A DNA stretch of 64,000 nt from CALBPI01 sp039700805 (lineage in GTDB: Bacteria > Pseudomonadota > Gammaproteobacteria > Steroidobacterales > Woeseiaceae): assembly GCA_039700805.1 (NCBI GenBank), contig JBCAZE010000001.1, forward strand, positions 17,078 through 81,077, written 5' to 3'. Shown here piece by piece: positions 43,902 to 52,661 of this stretch; positions within the stretch are counted from its first letter, which is position 1, and each line of letters opens with the position of its first letter. The notes below the pieces were generated by a model. That model did not search any database. It was given only the letters and a program-made list of their open reading frames with translations, and had not been told where the DNA came from. Position numbers and translations under genes: made by a program.

Positions 43902-46195
43902 CAAGCGAGCCTCTTAAGCATATCGTTAACGTTCAATTCAGGGGTTAGTAGTTGTGGTTTGGAAATGGAGTAACCCTGGAGCAAGTCCGCTCCCATTTCC
44001 GTGACGATGCGCTCTACGTTCGCGTCCTCGACATGTTCAACGACTGCTTTTAGACCCATCGCATGGGCGATATCGATTATCGACTTTACGAAAATCTGAT
44101 CTGTGCGGTCATTGGCGAGATCGTTAACGAACATGCCATCGATCTTTAGATAATCCACGGGCAGTTTCTTCAAATGTGAGAACGACGAAACGCCCGTGCC
44201 GAAGTCATCCAGCGCGAACTTGCACCCCATATCATGCAGGACGCCCATCAGGCGACCTGCTTCCTTCATATTGTGAATCACCGCAGTTTCGGTAATTTCG
44301 AAATTGATCAATCCCGGTTCGATCGGTGAATTCTCCATCGATTCAATCAAGAAGTTCACAAACTGATCATTGCCAACGCTGTTGCCGGAGAGGTTGACCC
44401 AATACTGGCGGGCTTTGGCGTCAAACGCTTGGTGGACGTACAGCGTTCGAAGCAAGCTGCGAACAACCCACTCATCAAGCTTTGTCGCGAGGCCATAGCG
44501 TTCCGCTGCCGGCATAAATGCGCCCGGTGGTACCAGACGTTTTTGTTCGATGTCCCGCAGTCGAACCAAGACCTCAACATGCTCTGGACCGGTATCATTC
44601 GGGTCTGTTTGTTTGATGGTCTGGGTGTATAGCGTGAAGCGGTCGTGCTCCATCGCGTCTGTGAGGCGCTGGGCCCAACGAACCTGGCCTCGCTGGTCTT
44701 CAACGATCCGGTCATCATTCTCAGCGATTTCGATACGGTTGCGGCCATTGTTTTTGGCTTCGTAACATGCGGCATCCGCGAGTTGCTTGGCGTCTTCTGC
44801 GGAATGTACTTTGCCGTCCACGCACGCGATACCAATGCTGACACCGATCCGATAGGTCTCGGCGCCCCAACGGAATCGAATTTCCGCGATATCGACTCGA
44901 ACAGCTTCCGCCACTTCCAGCGCTTGGTCTTTGCTGCAGGGCGCCGTCAAGATCGCAAATTCATCACCGCCAAGTCGGCTCACAAGATCACCGGATCTCG
45001 CATGCGTTGTTAAGATCCGCGATACCTCCCGCAGAAGATCGTCACCGGCGGCGTGGCCCGATGTGTCATTGACGATCTTGAATTGGTCGAGGTCCATATA
45101 TAAAAGAAACACATCATCGCGTAGTGTGGGTTCGACGCTGAAGATGGCGTCCAACTGGTCTTCGAATAGGCGGCGGTTAGCGAGTCCCGTTAGCTCATCT
45201 GTCTGTGCTTGCTCACGTAAAGCGCTGGTTCGATGCTCGATCGCTTGTTCCAGTTGCAGGCGTTCTCTATCCAGCGCATCGACCAGTTGGTTGCGCTCTT
45301 GCCCCGCGGCATGCAACACCACGTTCGCAGAGATAACCACCACGCCATAGAGTTGTACGGTCAAGAAAGTAGATTCGGTGACGCTTGAAACTTGCATCAG
45401 TGTGATGGTCAAAGCCGCTATGGTGGTCACCGAAAGGAACAACAAAGAGGCACGCCGACCGCCGCGGAGTGCGAGCCACATACCCAATGGCATGACCAGC
45501 AAAATCACTGGATATTGGCTGTAACCCGCGGGAAGCATCATCGATGCAGCGAATAGCACAGCGATCATTGCCGCGCTGCCGGCCAATGGCAGTGCACCCT
45601 CCGTCTTGAGTTGGCTGAGCGACGATTGGACTGACTCACCTGGAGCAGGCAACAAAGCGGCGAGCAGAGGGGTCACGAAGAGGATGCCGCTGAGATCGGA
45701 AAATACCCAGCGCCCAAAAATTGGTGGGAGCAGTTCTGTCGACAGGCCGCCGACGAATGCCAGTGCGCCGACCCCTACCGTTGCGGAGATCGTACCCATG
45801 CCGAGGCCGACAATGCCGATGAATAGGATGACCGAATTAACACTGTGGAACGGCGTGTCGGTGCCACCTAGTTTTCGATACAAAACGACTGGTAAGTAAC
45901 AGCCAATCGCGTTGCCTAAGTTTGCCAATAGATAAATCGTGTGCGAGCCGTCTTGGAACAACGCGCTGTAGCCGTAGTGCGCCAAGAAAATCGCCGGGAT
46001 TGCCCGCCACCCGTACTGCAAAACCGCCCAAACGCCGAGCCCTGCTGCCGGCCATATGGCGACCACTTCGTTCGATGCGATGCCGACCGAAAATGAAAAT
46101 GCAATCGTGAGCAGGATGATGACGGTGTACACCGCCAACCCGGCGATGTCTGACGGTGCAAACGGATTATTCTGTTGGTTGCTTTTCGATGGCAC
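43901..46195 (-). CDS. MASE1-GGDEF-EAL cyclic-di-GMP enzyme
   Basis: A 764-residue inner-membrane protein. Eight or so hydrophobic segments with VAIWPAAGLGVWAVLQYGWRAIPAIF make a MASE1 sensor (about 1-310). A GGDEF domain follows with intact SRLGGDEF and an inhibitory RSGD site five residues before it, then an EAL domain. There the signature is EVL (VEVLVRL) in place of EAL, while the metal and catalytic residues look kept (ITETAV, ALDDFGTGVSSF, YLKIDGMFV, EHVED). It may both make and break cyclic-di-GMP. The only usable start is GTG 46195. Overlaps the HDOD gene. Confidence 0.9.
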   Translation of the reverse strand: MPSKSNQQNNPFAPSDIAGLAVYTVIILLTIAFSFSVGIASNEVVAIWPAAGLGVWAVLQYGWRAIPAIFLAHYGYSALFQDGSHTIYLLANLGNAIGCYLPVVLYRKLGGTDTPFHSVNSVILFIGIVGLGMGTISATVGVGALAFVGGLSTELLPPIFGRWVFSDLSGILFVTPLLAALLPAPGESVQSSLSQLKTEGALPLAGSAAMIAVLFAASMMLPAGYSQYPVILLVMPLGMWLALRGGRRASLLFLSVTTIAALTITLMQVSSVTESTFLTVQLYGVVVISANVVLHAAGQERNQLVDALDRERLQLEQAIEHRTSALREQAQTDELTGLANRRLFEDQLDAIFSVEPTLRDDVFLLYMDLDQFKIVNDTSGHAAGDDLLREVSRILTTHARSGDLVSRLGGDEFAILTAPCSKDQALEVAEAVRVDIAEIRFRWGAETYRIGVSIGIACVDGKVHSAEDAKQLADAACYEAKNNGRNRIEIAENDDRIVEDQRGQVRWAQRLTDAMEHDRFTLYTQTIKQTDPNDTGPEHVEVLVRLRDIEQKRLVPPGAFMPAAERYGLATKLDEWVVRSLLRTLYVHQAFDAKARQYWVNLSGNSVGNDQFVNFLIESMENSPIEPGLINFEITETAVIHNMKEAGRLMGVLHDMGCKFALDDFGTGVSSFSHLKKLPVDYLKIDGMFVNDLANDRTDQIFVKSIIDIAHAMGLKAVVEHVEDANVERIVTEMGADLLQGYSISKPQLLTPELNVNDMLKRLA

Positions 46196-46346
46196 GATTC
46201 GCTGCTTCTGACATTCTCACTACCGAGTAAGAGCGACCAAAAGCGGCGTTTCTTTAATGCTGCTTGGGTGTTATTCGTTTGTCATAACGCGATTCGAAGT
46301 GCCTTAAGGTGGAATCTGCGACACCACGTCGACACCGTTCTGTCCG

Positions 46347-48278
46347 TCAATGCGGCCCCTCAACAATTTGCCCATTCCGACGCACCGTCAATGGGTGGTA
46401 GCCCGACTTCGCCGCATCGAAAATCCGCTTCGCTCGGTCGTGCTCACCCGCATCGACCAGTGCTTGATACAACGGGCGCAAAAACTTGTTGCGTCCAATG
46501 GTCATCAAGAAGTTCTCAAGTCGCGCGTCCGCGGGCTCGTAACCGTTTCGAATGGCGATCATCAACCAACTGAAGGCGATCTCGTTGTTTGTCGACGCGG
46601 TCAACGCATAGGCATCGTCGAGTGCATCAAGCTGTGCCACCGACAGTTGCTCTGGCATGTCGTCAAGAAAGTGCTTCCATTGGTGATATGTCCATCCATC
46701 GGTCTCGAGTGACGCCGCCGCGACGCTGCCGTCGAGAAAAGCACCCCTCGCCGAATCGACAATTGTAAATGCGTCCGATGTGGGTTGCGGTGCGCCTTCG
46801 GGTAGCCCCGGTTGATAGATCCATTCAAGAATTCTGTCTCGGTCGAGCTGGTCAGCATGTGTGGTCAACAGGGTCTTATCCAGGTACTCAATGAAGCGTT
46901 CCGTATGCAAGCTTTCGAACGCAAATTCGTCGAAATAGGCGGCCAGGAATTGATCAAACGCTTCACGCCCGACTTTTTGCTCAATTTCATACAGGAACAA
47001 CGAACCCTTTTCATAGGGGATGCTGCTAAACGCTTCGTCCGGATCACGATCTCGGATATCGAGTGCGAGGATCTGATCGATCTCGGGCAAATCCGCGAGA
47101 CCGCTCTCGAGATCCGCGAAGCCGAGCGCCATCTCCATCTGGTAGCGTTCATCGCCGTATACGAATTGCATGATGCGGTTTGTTAAGTACGTCGTGAAAC
47201 CCTCGTTGAGCCATAGGTCCCGCCAACTGGCGTTGGTCACGAGATTGCCTGACCAGGAATGCGCGAGTTCGTGTGCAATCAATGCGACCAGACTCTTATC
47301 GCCAGCGATCACCGTCGGTGTGATGAAGCTGAGTCGCGGGTTTTCCATGCCACCAAACGGGAAACTCGGGGGCAAAATCAACAAGTCATAGCGGTCCCAG
47401 CGATAAGGGCCAAACCGTGCTTCGGTGGCTTCCAGCATTGACTCTGTATCTTCAAACTCCGCTGCAGCGGCGTCGAGGATCTCGGCTTCCGCATAGACAC
47501 CCGTGCGTTCCCCCATTGCTTTGAAATCGAGATCGCCTACAGCGAGTGCCATCAAATAGGAAGGAATACGCTGCGGCATCGAGAAACGGTAAACACCGTC
47601 TTCGCCGCGATCCGCTGTGTTGTCTGCGCTCATGACCGCGCGAAGTGCTACTGGCACACGAACGACAGCGTCGTAGGTGATACGCACGCCGGGTGTGTCC
47701 TGGAGTGGTACGAAGCTACGCGCATGCGTGGGTTGCGCCTGCGTGAATAGAAATGGGTATTGTTTGCCGGCGGTTTGAGCAGGATTTAGCCATTGAAGGC
47801 CGGAGGCCTCCGGCCGCGTTTTGTAATCCACTTCGACGCGCGTGTCGGCCGAACCGATACTGATTTTCAGCGGTGCGCCGAGCAAGTCATCCATATCCCC
47901 AACGACAAAATCGGCGCGACTCATGCTCTCGTTGTTGCCTGAGCGCACAGCAATGATATCCATGTCGCGAGTGTCCAATACCAACGGCGGGTTATCGGCG
48001 GTCACGCGCTCGAAATCGATGGTGGCGGTACCGTCTATCGCGCTGGCTTCGAAATCGACAGCGATGTCGAGCGCAACATGGGTGGCGGTGTAGTCGGAAA
48101 TGTTTGCGTATGACTGATAGTCACGCCCCGGCTCGGGACCGGCATCTTCAACGGGTGCCGTTACGGTTGGTTCTTTCGTGGCAGTCGTTTCGACGTTGCT
48201 CGCAGGCTTGCCGCATCCTGTCAGCGCGGCAAGTGAAGTAGCGATTGCGATAGTTCTTAATAATGACGAATAGGGCAC
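46347..48278 (-). CDS. M1-family metallopeptidase, lipoprotein, leukotriene-A4-hydrolase-like
   Basis: A 643-residue aminopeptidase. With GTG 48278, which has CGGAG seven bases upstream, the protein begins with a lipoprotein signal ending in LAALTGC; the longer frame from TTG 48335 has no good start. The substrate motif GGMEN (about 309) and the zinc site HELAHSWSGN (His336) with Glu359 in NEGFTTYL are intact. The C-terminal helical part with WIYQPGLP resembles leukotriene-A4-hydrolase-like members. It removes N-terminal amino acids from peptides, here probably in the periplasm or at the outer membrane. Confidence 0.9.
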   Translation of the reverse strand: MPYSSLLRTIAIATSLAALTGCGKPASNVETTATKEPTVTAPVEDAGPEPGRDYQSYANISDYTATHVALDIAVDFEASAIDGTATIDFERVTADNPPLVLDTRDMDIIAVRSGNNESMSRADFVVGDMDDLLGAPLKISIGSADTRVEVDYKTRPEASGLQWLNPAQTAGKQYPFLFTQAQPTHARSFVPLQDTPGVRITYDAVVRVPVALRAVMSADNTADRGEDGVYRFSMPQRIPSYLMALAVGDLDFKAMGERTGVYAEAEILDAAAAEFEDTESMLEATEARFGPYRWDRYDLLILPPSFPFGGMENPRLSFITPTVIAGDKSLVALIAHELAHSWSGNLVTNASWRDLWLNEGFTTYLTNRIMQFVYGDERYQMEMALGFADLESGLADLPEIDQILALDIRDRDPDEAFSSIPYEKGSLFLYEIEQKVGREAFDQFLAAYFDEFAFESLHTERFIEYLDKTLLTTHADQLDRDRILEWIYQPGLPEGAPQPTSDAFTIVDSARGAFLDGSVAAASLETDGWTYHQWKHFLDDMPEQLSVAQLDALDDAYALTASTNNEIAFSWLMIAIRNGYEPADARLENFLMTIGRNKFLRPLYQALVDAGEHDRAKRIFDAAKSGYHPLTVRRNGQIVEGPH

Positions 48279-48356
48279 GACGAAACTCCGTTGAATCGAG
48301 GTCGCAAGGATAACCCGCGAGCTAGCAATCCCCAAGACGCGAAACGAGATCGACGA

Positions 48357-49796
48357 TCAAGTGCCACAAAAGGTCTGTGTCACGCGCTCGTCAGGTGTTG
48401 GCGGTGGTATGAATGGATCTGAATCCGGTCGCGAGACGTAAGGCGTTTTCAATGCGTCATGCAACTCAGTAAATGGCAGATAGTCGCCATCATAGGCAGC
48501 TTGAATGACACGTTCTATCTGATGGTTGCGCGGGATGATCGTAGGGTTGCTGGCACGCATTGCTGCGTCGATCTCACCGCTATCGGCGGGCTGCGATGCA
48601 ATCCGTTGTCGCCAACGCTGGAGCACGTCGTCAGACTCCGATGAATCGGCGTTGGCTCGGCGCGCGTCGGCCAGGCTTGCGAACGCAAGCGTATAATCGT
48701 AACCCTCGTTCTCAAGGTGCGTAAGCCACGCGCTGATCAGTGTCGCATCGTCGTCGTGCCGATTGAGTAAGCCCATCTTCTTTCTCATCTCATCAAGATA
48801 GGCTGTCTCAAACCGCTGCGGTACGTCGTGGAGAATCTCCTCAAATGCATCCTGCTTGTCTTCGAGCAGCAATAGACTCTCCGCCAATCTCGCAAGATTC
48901 CATTGCAAAACACGCGGCTGTTGGTTGTACGCATAACGCCCACCGCTATCGATCGACGAAAACACTTGATCGGCGCGATAGTGATCCATGAATGCGCAGG
49001 GACCATAGTCGATCGTCTCACCCGACAGTGTCATGTTGTCGGTGTTCATCACGCCGTGGATGAAACCGATGCTCATCCATTTCGCCACCAGCGAGGCTTG
49101 CGCGCTAGCAACCGCGTCAAACAGTGCCAGTGGTTTGCAGTCGGCATCGTTTAACGATGGGTAGTGCCTGTCGATGGCGAAATCCACCAATGCTGAGAGT
49201 TCGCTATGTGCGGCCCGTGCGGCAAAGAACTGAAGGGTTCCAACGCGAAGGTGACTCGACGCGACGCGCGTGAGTATGCCCCCCGGTAATGGTGCTTCAC
49301 GAACCACATATTCGCCGGTTGCGATCGCCGATAATGCGCGTGTCGTCGGTACGTTCATCGCGTGCATCGCTTCGCTAACAAGATATTCGCGAATCACGGG
49401 TCCCAAGGCGGAACGGCCATCACCCCCTCGTGAGAACGGGGTTCGACCACTGCCTTTGAGTTGGACATCCTTTCGGTGGCCCTGGACATCCAGTAACTCA
49501 CCGAGCAACAGCGCCCGTCCATCGCCGAGTTGCGGCGAAAAATGTCCGAATTGATGTCCCGCGTAGGCAAACGCGACAGGAGTGCTGCCTTCGACAACGT
49601 GATTGCCCGAGAAAACGTTTAGTTTTTGTTCAATATCAATTTCGTCGGTCGAAAGACCAAAATCGGCAGCGAGTTCATTATTGAATGCCAGCATCTCAGG
49701 GCTTGAAGCGCCCGCAGGTACAACATTTTGATAGCAAGTGTCGGGCAACTGCAGGTAGCTGCTCGAGAAATTAATGATGTTGCGGTGTCTTGTCAT
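48357..49796 (-). CDS. selO: SelO family protein adenylyltransferase
   Basis: A 479-residue pseudokinase-fold enzyme that transfers AMP to proteins, known from E. coli YdiU. Key parts are AYAGHQFGHFSPQLGDGRA, DVQLKGSGRTPFSRGGDGRSALG, HLRVGTLQFFAAR and GVMNTDNMTLSGETIDYGPCAFMD, the nucleotide and metal site. The conserved end TFCGT is present; eukaryotic forms have selenocysteine there. The length is normal. It stands divergent to the secretion operon and upstream of the M1 peptidase on the same strand. Confidence 0.93.
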   Translation of the reverse strand: MTRHRNIINFSSSYLQLPDTCYQNVVPAGASSPEMLAFNNELAADFGLSTDEIDIEQKLNVFSGNHVVEGSTPVAFAYAGHQFGHFSPQLGDGRALLLGELLDVQGHRKDVQLKGSGRTPFSRGGDGRSALGPVIREYLVSEAMHAMNVPTTRALSAIATGEYVVREAPLPGGILTRVASSHLRVGTLQFFAARAAHSELSALVDFAIDRHYPSLNDADCKPLALFDAVASAQASLVAKWMSIGFIHGVMNTDNMTLSGETIDYGPCAFMDHYRADQVFSSIDSGGRYAYNQQPRVLQWNLARLAESLLLLEDKQDAFEEILHDVPQRFETAYLDEMRKKMGLLNRHDDDATLISAWLTHLENEGYDYTLAFASLADARRANADSSESDDVLQRWRQRIASQPADSGEIDAAMRASNPTIIPRNHQIERVIQAAYDGDYLPFTELHDALKTPYVSRPDSDPFIPPPTPDERVTQTFCGT

Positions 49797-49889
49797 TCTA
49801 ATTTTTGTCTCAATATCGTAAAGTTAACGCATCTGCGGGCGTCACACGCTCGAACCCGTGCCCGAGAATAGCGCTTCCAAAGGTCAAAC

Positions 49890-51635
49890 ATGGACGACAC
49901 AGGTCTAGCAAAGCAGCGCACGCTACCCGAGCTTGCCCATTTTTTCGCCAAAATATTGGGGCCTGAGCGAAAGTTCTATGTGCTCGCGGTCATCTACGGC
50001 ATCGGCATCAGCCTATTGTCTCTGGCGACGCCGATCTCGGTTCAAATGCTCGTCAACTCCATCATCAATACCGGTCTCGCTGCACCACTGATCATACTCT
50101 CGATCACGCTGTTTTTGTTGTTGTCGCTGGCAGGTGTCTTAAACGCCTTGAGATTGCATTTGGTGGATGTCTTCGGACGCCGTTTTTACGCGCGCATGGT
50201 GTCGGAGATCTCCTTGCGCGCCGTCTACGCGCTCAACCCGTTCTTCGAAGACAGCGGCAAGGGCCCGCTATTCAATCGCTACTTCGACATCATTATCGTG
50301 ATGAAGCGGATTCCGTATCTGCTGGTCGGTGGGTTTTCCATTTTGCTGCAGGCGGCAGTTGGATTCGCGTTGACGTCTGCGTATCACCCACTGTTTCTTG
50401 CCTTCAACGCAGTGATGATTTTCCTCATCTGGATGATTTGGCTTGTATGGGGCCGACGCGCGATTAAGAGCGCTATGGATATGTCCCATAAAAAGCATGC
50501 TGCTGCAGCTTGGCTTGAGGGCCTTGCCTCATCCAATGGCTATTTCAAAACTCGCCGACATATCGACGAGGCCTTACGCAAAACCGATGACGTGACCGCG
50601 CGGTACATCGAAAAACATAAGCTGCATTTCGGGCACTACTTTTCACAAGCCGTTGGCTTCTATCTGCTGTATGCACTGGCAGGTTCGAGTCTGCTGGGAT
50701 TGGGCGGCTGGTTGGTCATCAACGATGAGCTGTCAATCGGCCAGCTGGTCGCGGCGGAGCTGGTGCTCTCCGCGGTGTTTTATGGTCTGTCGCAGCTCGG
50801 CACTTATATGGCCTACTTCTACGATCTTTGTGCCGCCGTTGAAGAGCTCAGCTTTTTCTACGACATCGAGCAGGAGAGTCCAGACGGCGAAGATGAACAC
50901 ATCGAGGGCTCTGACGTGCTGCTCGCGAACGCGCGCGGTCAAACGCGCGGCTTTGATATCCGTTTTTCTTTTGAGTTGCCGGAGCAAGCATTGGTCTATG
51001 CCCGTGCACCAAGCCACGGCGTGCAACGGTTGTTCTTGCATTTTATGAAGCGGCACGCCGTTCCCGACAACGGTTACATCACCGTCGGTGGCACTGACAT
51101 TAACGCTATGAAAGCGCATGCGTTACGTCACGAAATTATGGTGCTCGATCGCCCCAACGCAAACGATATGACCATCCGCGAGTATTTGCGATTGAGTGCG
51201 GATGATGTGACGTCGAAACAGATTCTCGATGCGATTGAGCTTGTCGGTCTCGAGCCGATCATCTCGCAGCTGGACAAGGGGCTCGACAGCAGAACGGCGC
51301 CGTCCGGATGGCCACTATCGCTCGGAGAAATTATGCAGTTGAAGCTCGCTGCAGCTTTGATCGCGAAGCCTCGATTGCTTTTGATGAGTCAGATGTGCGA
51401 CATCCTTCCCGCCGAAATCCTGACGCGTTGTCTCGCAGAATTGCAGGATTGTCACCGAACGTCGGTCATTTACTTCTCGAATAGACGGCCCAGCGACAGC
51501 TTTACGCACTATCTGTACATGGGGCGCAGCCAACAACGCGTGTTCACCGATCCGTCGGCCTTTGAAGCGCACTATCAGGAGCGCGCCGCCAAACGCGGAT
51601 TGCTCTTATCGCCGCAGTCCGGTGGGGGTCAGTAG
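49890..51635 (+). CDS. ABC exporter-like protein with degenerate ATPase domain
   Basis: A 581-residue protein with a six-helix type I exporter domain (about 25-310) and a C-terminal domain (about 340-560) in the place of the ATPase. The Walker A region reads YARAPSHGVQRLF, without the Gly-Lys-Ser/Thr; the signature region is LSLGEIMQLKLAAALIAKP where LSGGQ is expected; Walker B is LLLMSQMCD without the Asp-Glu pair; the switch His position is FSNRR. All catalytic motifs are thus lost, although the fold seems kept. It starts an operon with HlyD and TolC genes. It may form a heteromer with another ABC protein or work without ATP hydrolysis (inference). RBS AAAGG. Confidence 0.8.
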   Translation: MDDTGLAKQRTLPELAHFFAKILGPERKFYVLAVIYGIGISLLSLATPISVQMLVNSIINTGLAAPLIILSITLFLLLSLAGVLNALRLHLVDVFGRRFYARMVSEISLRAVYALNPFFEDSGKGPLFNRYFDIIIVMKRIPYLLVGGFSILLQAAVGFALTSAYHPLFLAFNAVMIFLIWMIWLVWGRRAIKSAMDMSHKKHAAAAWLEGLASSNGYFKTRRHIDEALRKTDDVTARYIEKHKLHFGHYFSQAVGFYLLYALAGSSLLGLGGWLVINDELSIGQLVAAELVLSAVFYGLSQLGTYMAYFYDLCAAVEELSFFYDIEQESPDGEDEHIEGSDVLLANARGQTRGFDIRFSFELPEQALVYARAPSHGVQRLFLHFMKRHAVPDNGYITVGGTDINAMKAHALRHEIMVLDRPNANDMTIREYLRLSADDVTSKQILDAIELVGLEPIISQLDKGLDSRTAPSGWPLSLGEIMQLKLAAALIAKPRLLLMSQMCDILPAEILTRCLAELQDCHRTSVIYFSNRRPSDSFTHYLYMGRSQQRVFTDPSAFEAHYQERAAKRGLLLSPQSGGGQ

Positions 51636-51637
51636 CT

Positions 51638-52660
51638 ATGCCGGATATCTCAAGGCATCAGGAACACTTCAAAACGCTCGCGACCATCGGTGTGCCGCGC
51701 GTCGGACGTTCCGTCGCCAGGATGCTCGTATTCGCGGTGTTTGCGACAGCGCTGTTTCTCACCTTCGTGCCGTGGGTACAGACCACGTCGGGGCTCGGCC
51801 GTGTGACGGCATTGAACCCGAATGACCGATTGCAGGAGATCAACGCGTTGGTTTCCGGGCGCATCGAAGAGTGGTATGTGCAAGACGGGATGCACGTCAA
51901 TACGGGCGATCCTATCGTCAAGATTGTTGATAACGATCCGAAGCTCCTGGAGCGTCTCAGCGCTGAGCGAGCCCAAGTCGATGCGAAACTCACTGCAGCA
52001 CGCCAAGCCCTGCGAACGGCAGAGATCGATATGCGTCGGACTCAAGAGTTGTACGAAGAAGGTCTCGAAGCGAAACGCGCCGCAGAACAGGCGCGCATCC
52101 GTGTCGAAAACATGCGTGCCTCGGTGGCTGAGGCGGCGGCTGAGCTTAGTCGTGTTGAAATCAATATATCGCGCCAATCGATCCAGACGCTGCGTGCGCC
52201 GCGCAATGGCGTCATTCTCTCCGTTGCCGGCGGCGATGCGGCAACGTTTGTCAGCGCCGGTCAGCGATTGGCGACATTCGTGCCGGACGATATTGAGCAT
52301 GCCGTCGAATTGTTTATCAGTGGGCGCGACGTTGTTTTGGTTGAGCCAGGTGACAAAGTGAGGCTGCAATTTGATGGATGGCCAGCCGTTCAGTTTAGTG
52401 GATGGCCCTCAGAGGCTGTCGGCACTTTCGGCGGTATCGTGACATCGGTCGATGCGTCTGCGCAGCCCAATGGTCTGTTTCGTGTGCTCGTCACGGAAGA
52501 CAAGAACGACAAGAATCCTTGGCCAAAAGGTAATTACGTTCGTTTTGGCGCGAAAGCGCAGGGCTGGATATTGCTTGAAACGGTAACGACGGGCTACGAA
52601 ATATGGCGCCAGCTCAATAATTTCCCACCGGATTTTCCGGCTGACTCGCCCACGCCTTAG
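51638..52660 (+). CDS. HlyD-family membrane fusion protein
   Basis: A 340-residue periplasmic adaptor. One membrane helix (about 26-48), a lipoyl-type half-motif VSGRIEEWYVQDGMHVNTGDPIVKI, a helical hairpin at about 108-180 and the second lipoyl half LRAPRNGVILSV are visible. It would join the ABC-like protein to the TolC-like channel. It begins two bases behind the ABC stop and ends one base before the TolC gene. It is shorter than HlyD of the haemolysin system, with a small hairpin. Confidence 0.88.
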   Translation: MPDISRHQEHFKTLATIGVPRVGRSVARMLVFAVFATALFLTFVPWVQTTSGLGRVTALNPNDRLQEINALVSGRIEEWYVQDGMHVNTGDPIVKIVDNDPKLLERLSAERAQVDAKLTAARQALRTAEIDMRRTQELYEEGLEAKRAAEQARIRVENMRASVAEAAAELSRVEINISRQSIQTLRAPRNGVILSVAGGDAATFVSAGQRLATFVPDDIEHAVELFISGRDVVLVEPGDKVRLQFDGWPAVQFSGWPSEAVGTFGGIVTSVDASAQPNGLFRVLVTEDKNDKNPWPKGNYVRFGAKAQGWILLETVTTGYEIWRQLNNFPPDFPADSPTP

Positions 52661-52661
52661 T

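Noticed and set aside
46279..48335. Longer M1 peptidase starting at TTG 48335
   Set aside because: The extra 19 residues would precede the lipoprotein signal and lack a ribosome site, while GTG 48278 has CGGAG at good distance.
51650..52369. A 239-codon minus-strand frame
   Set aside because: It is antisense to the HlyD gene, which has clear domains, and its translation shows no family pattern.
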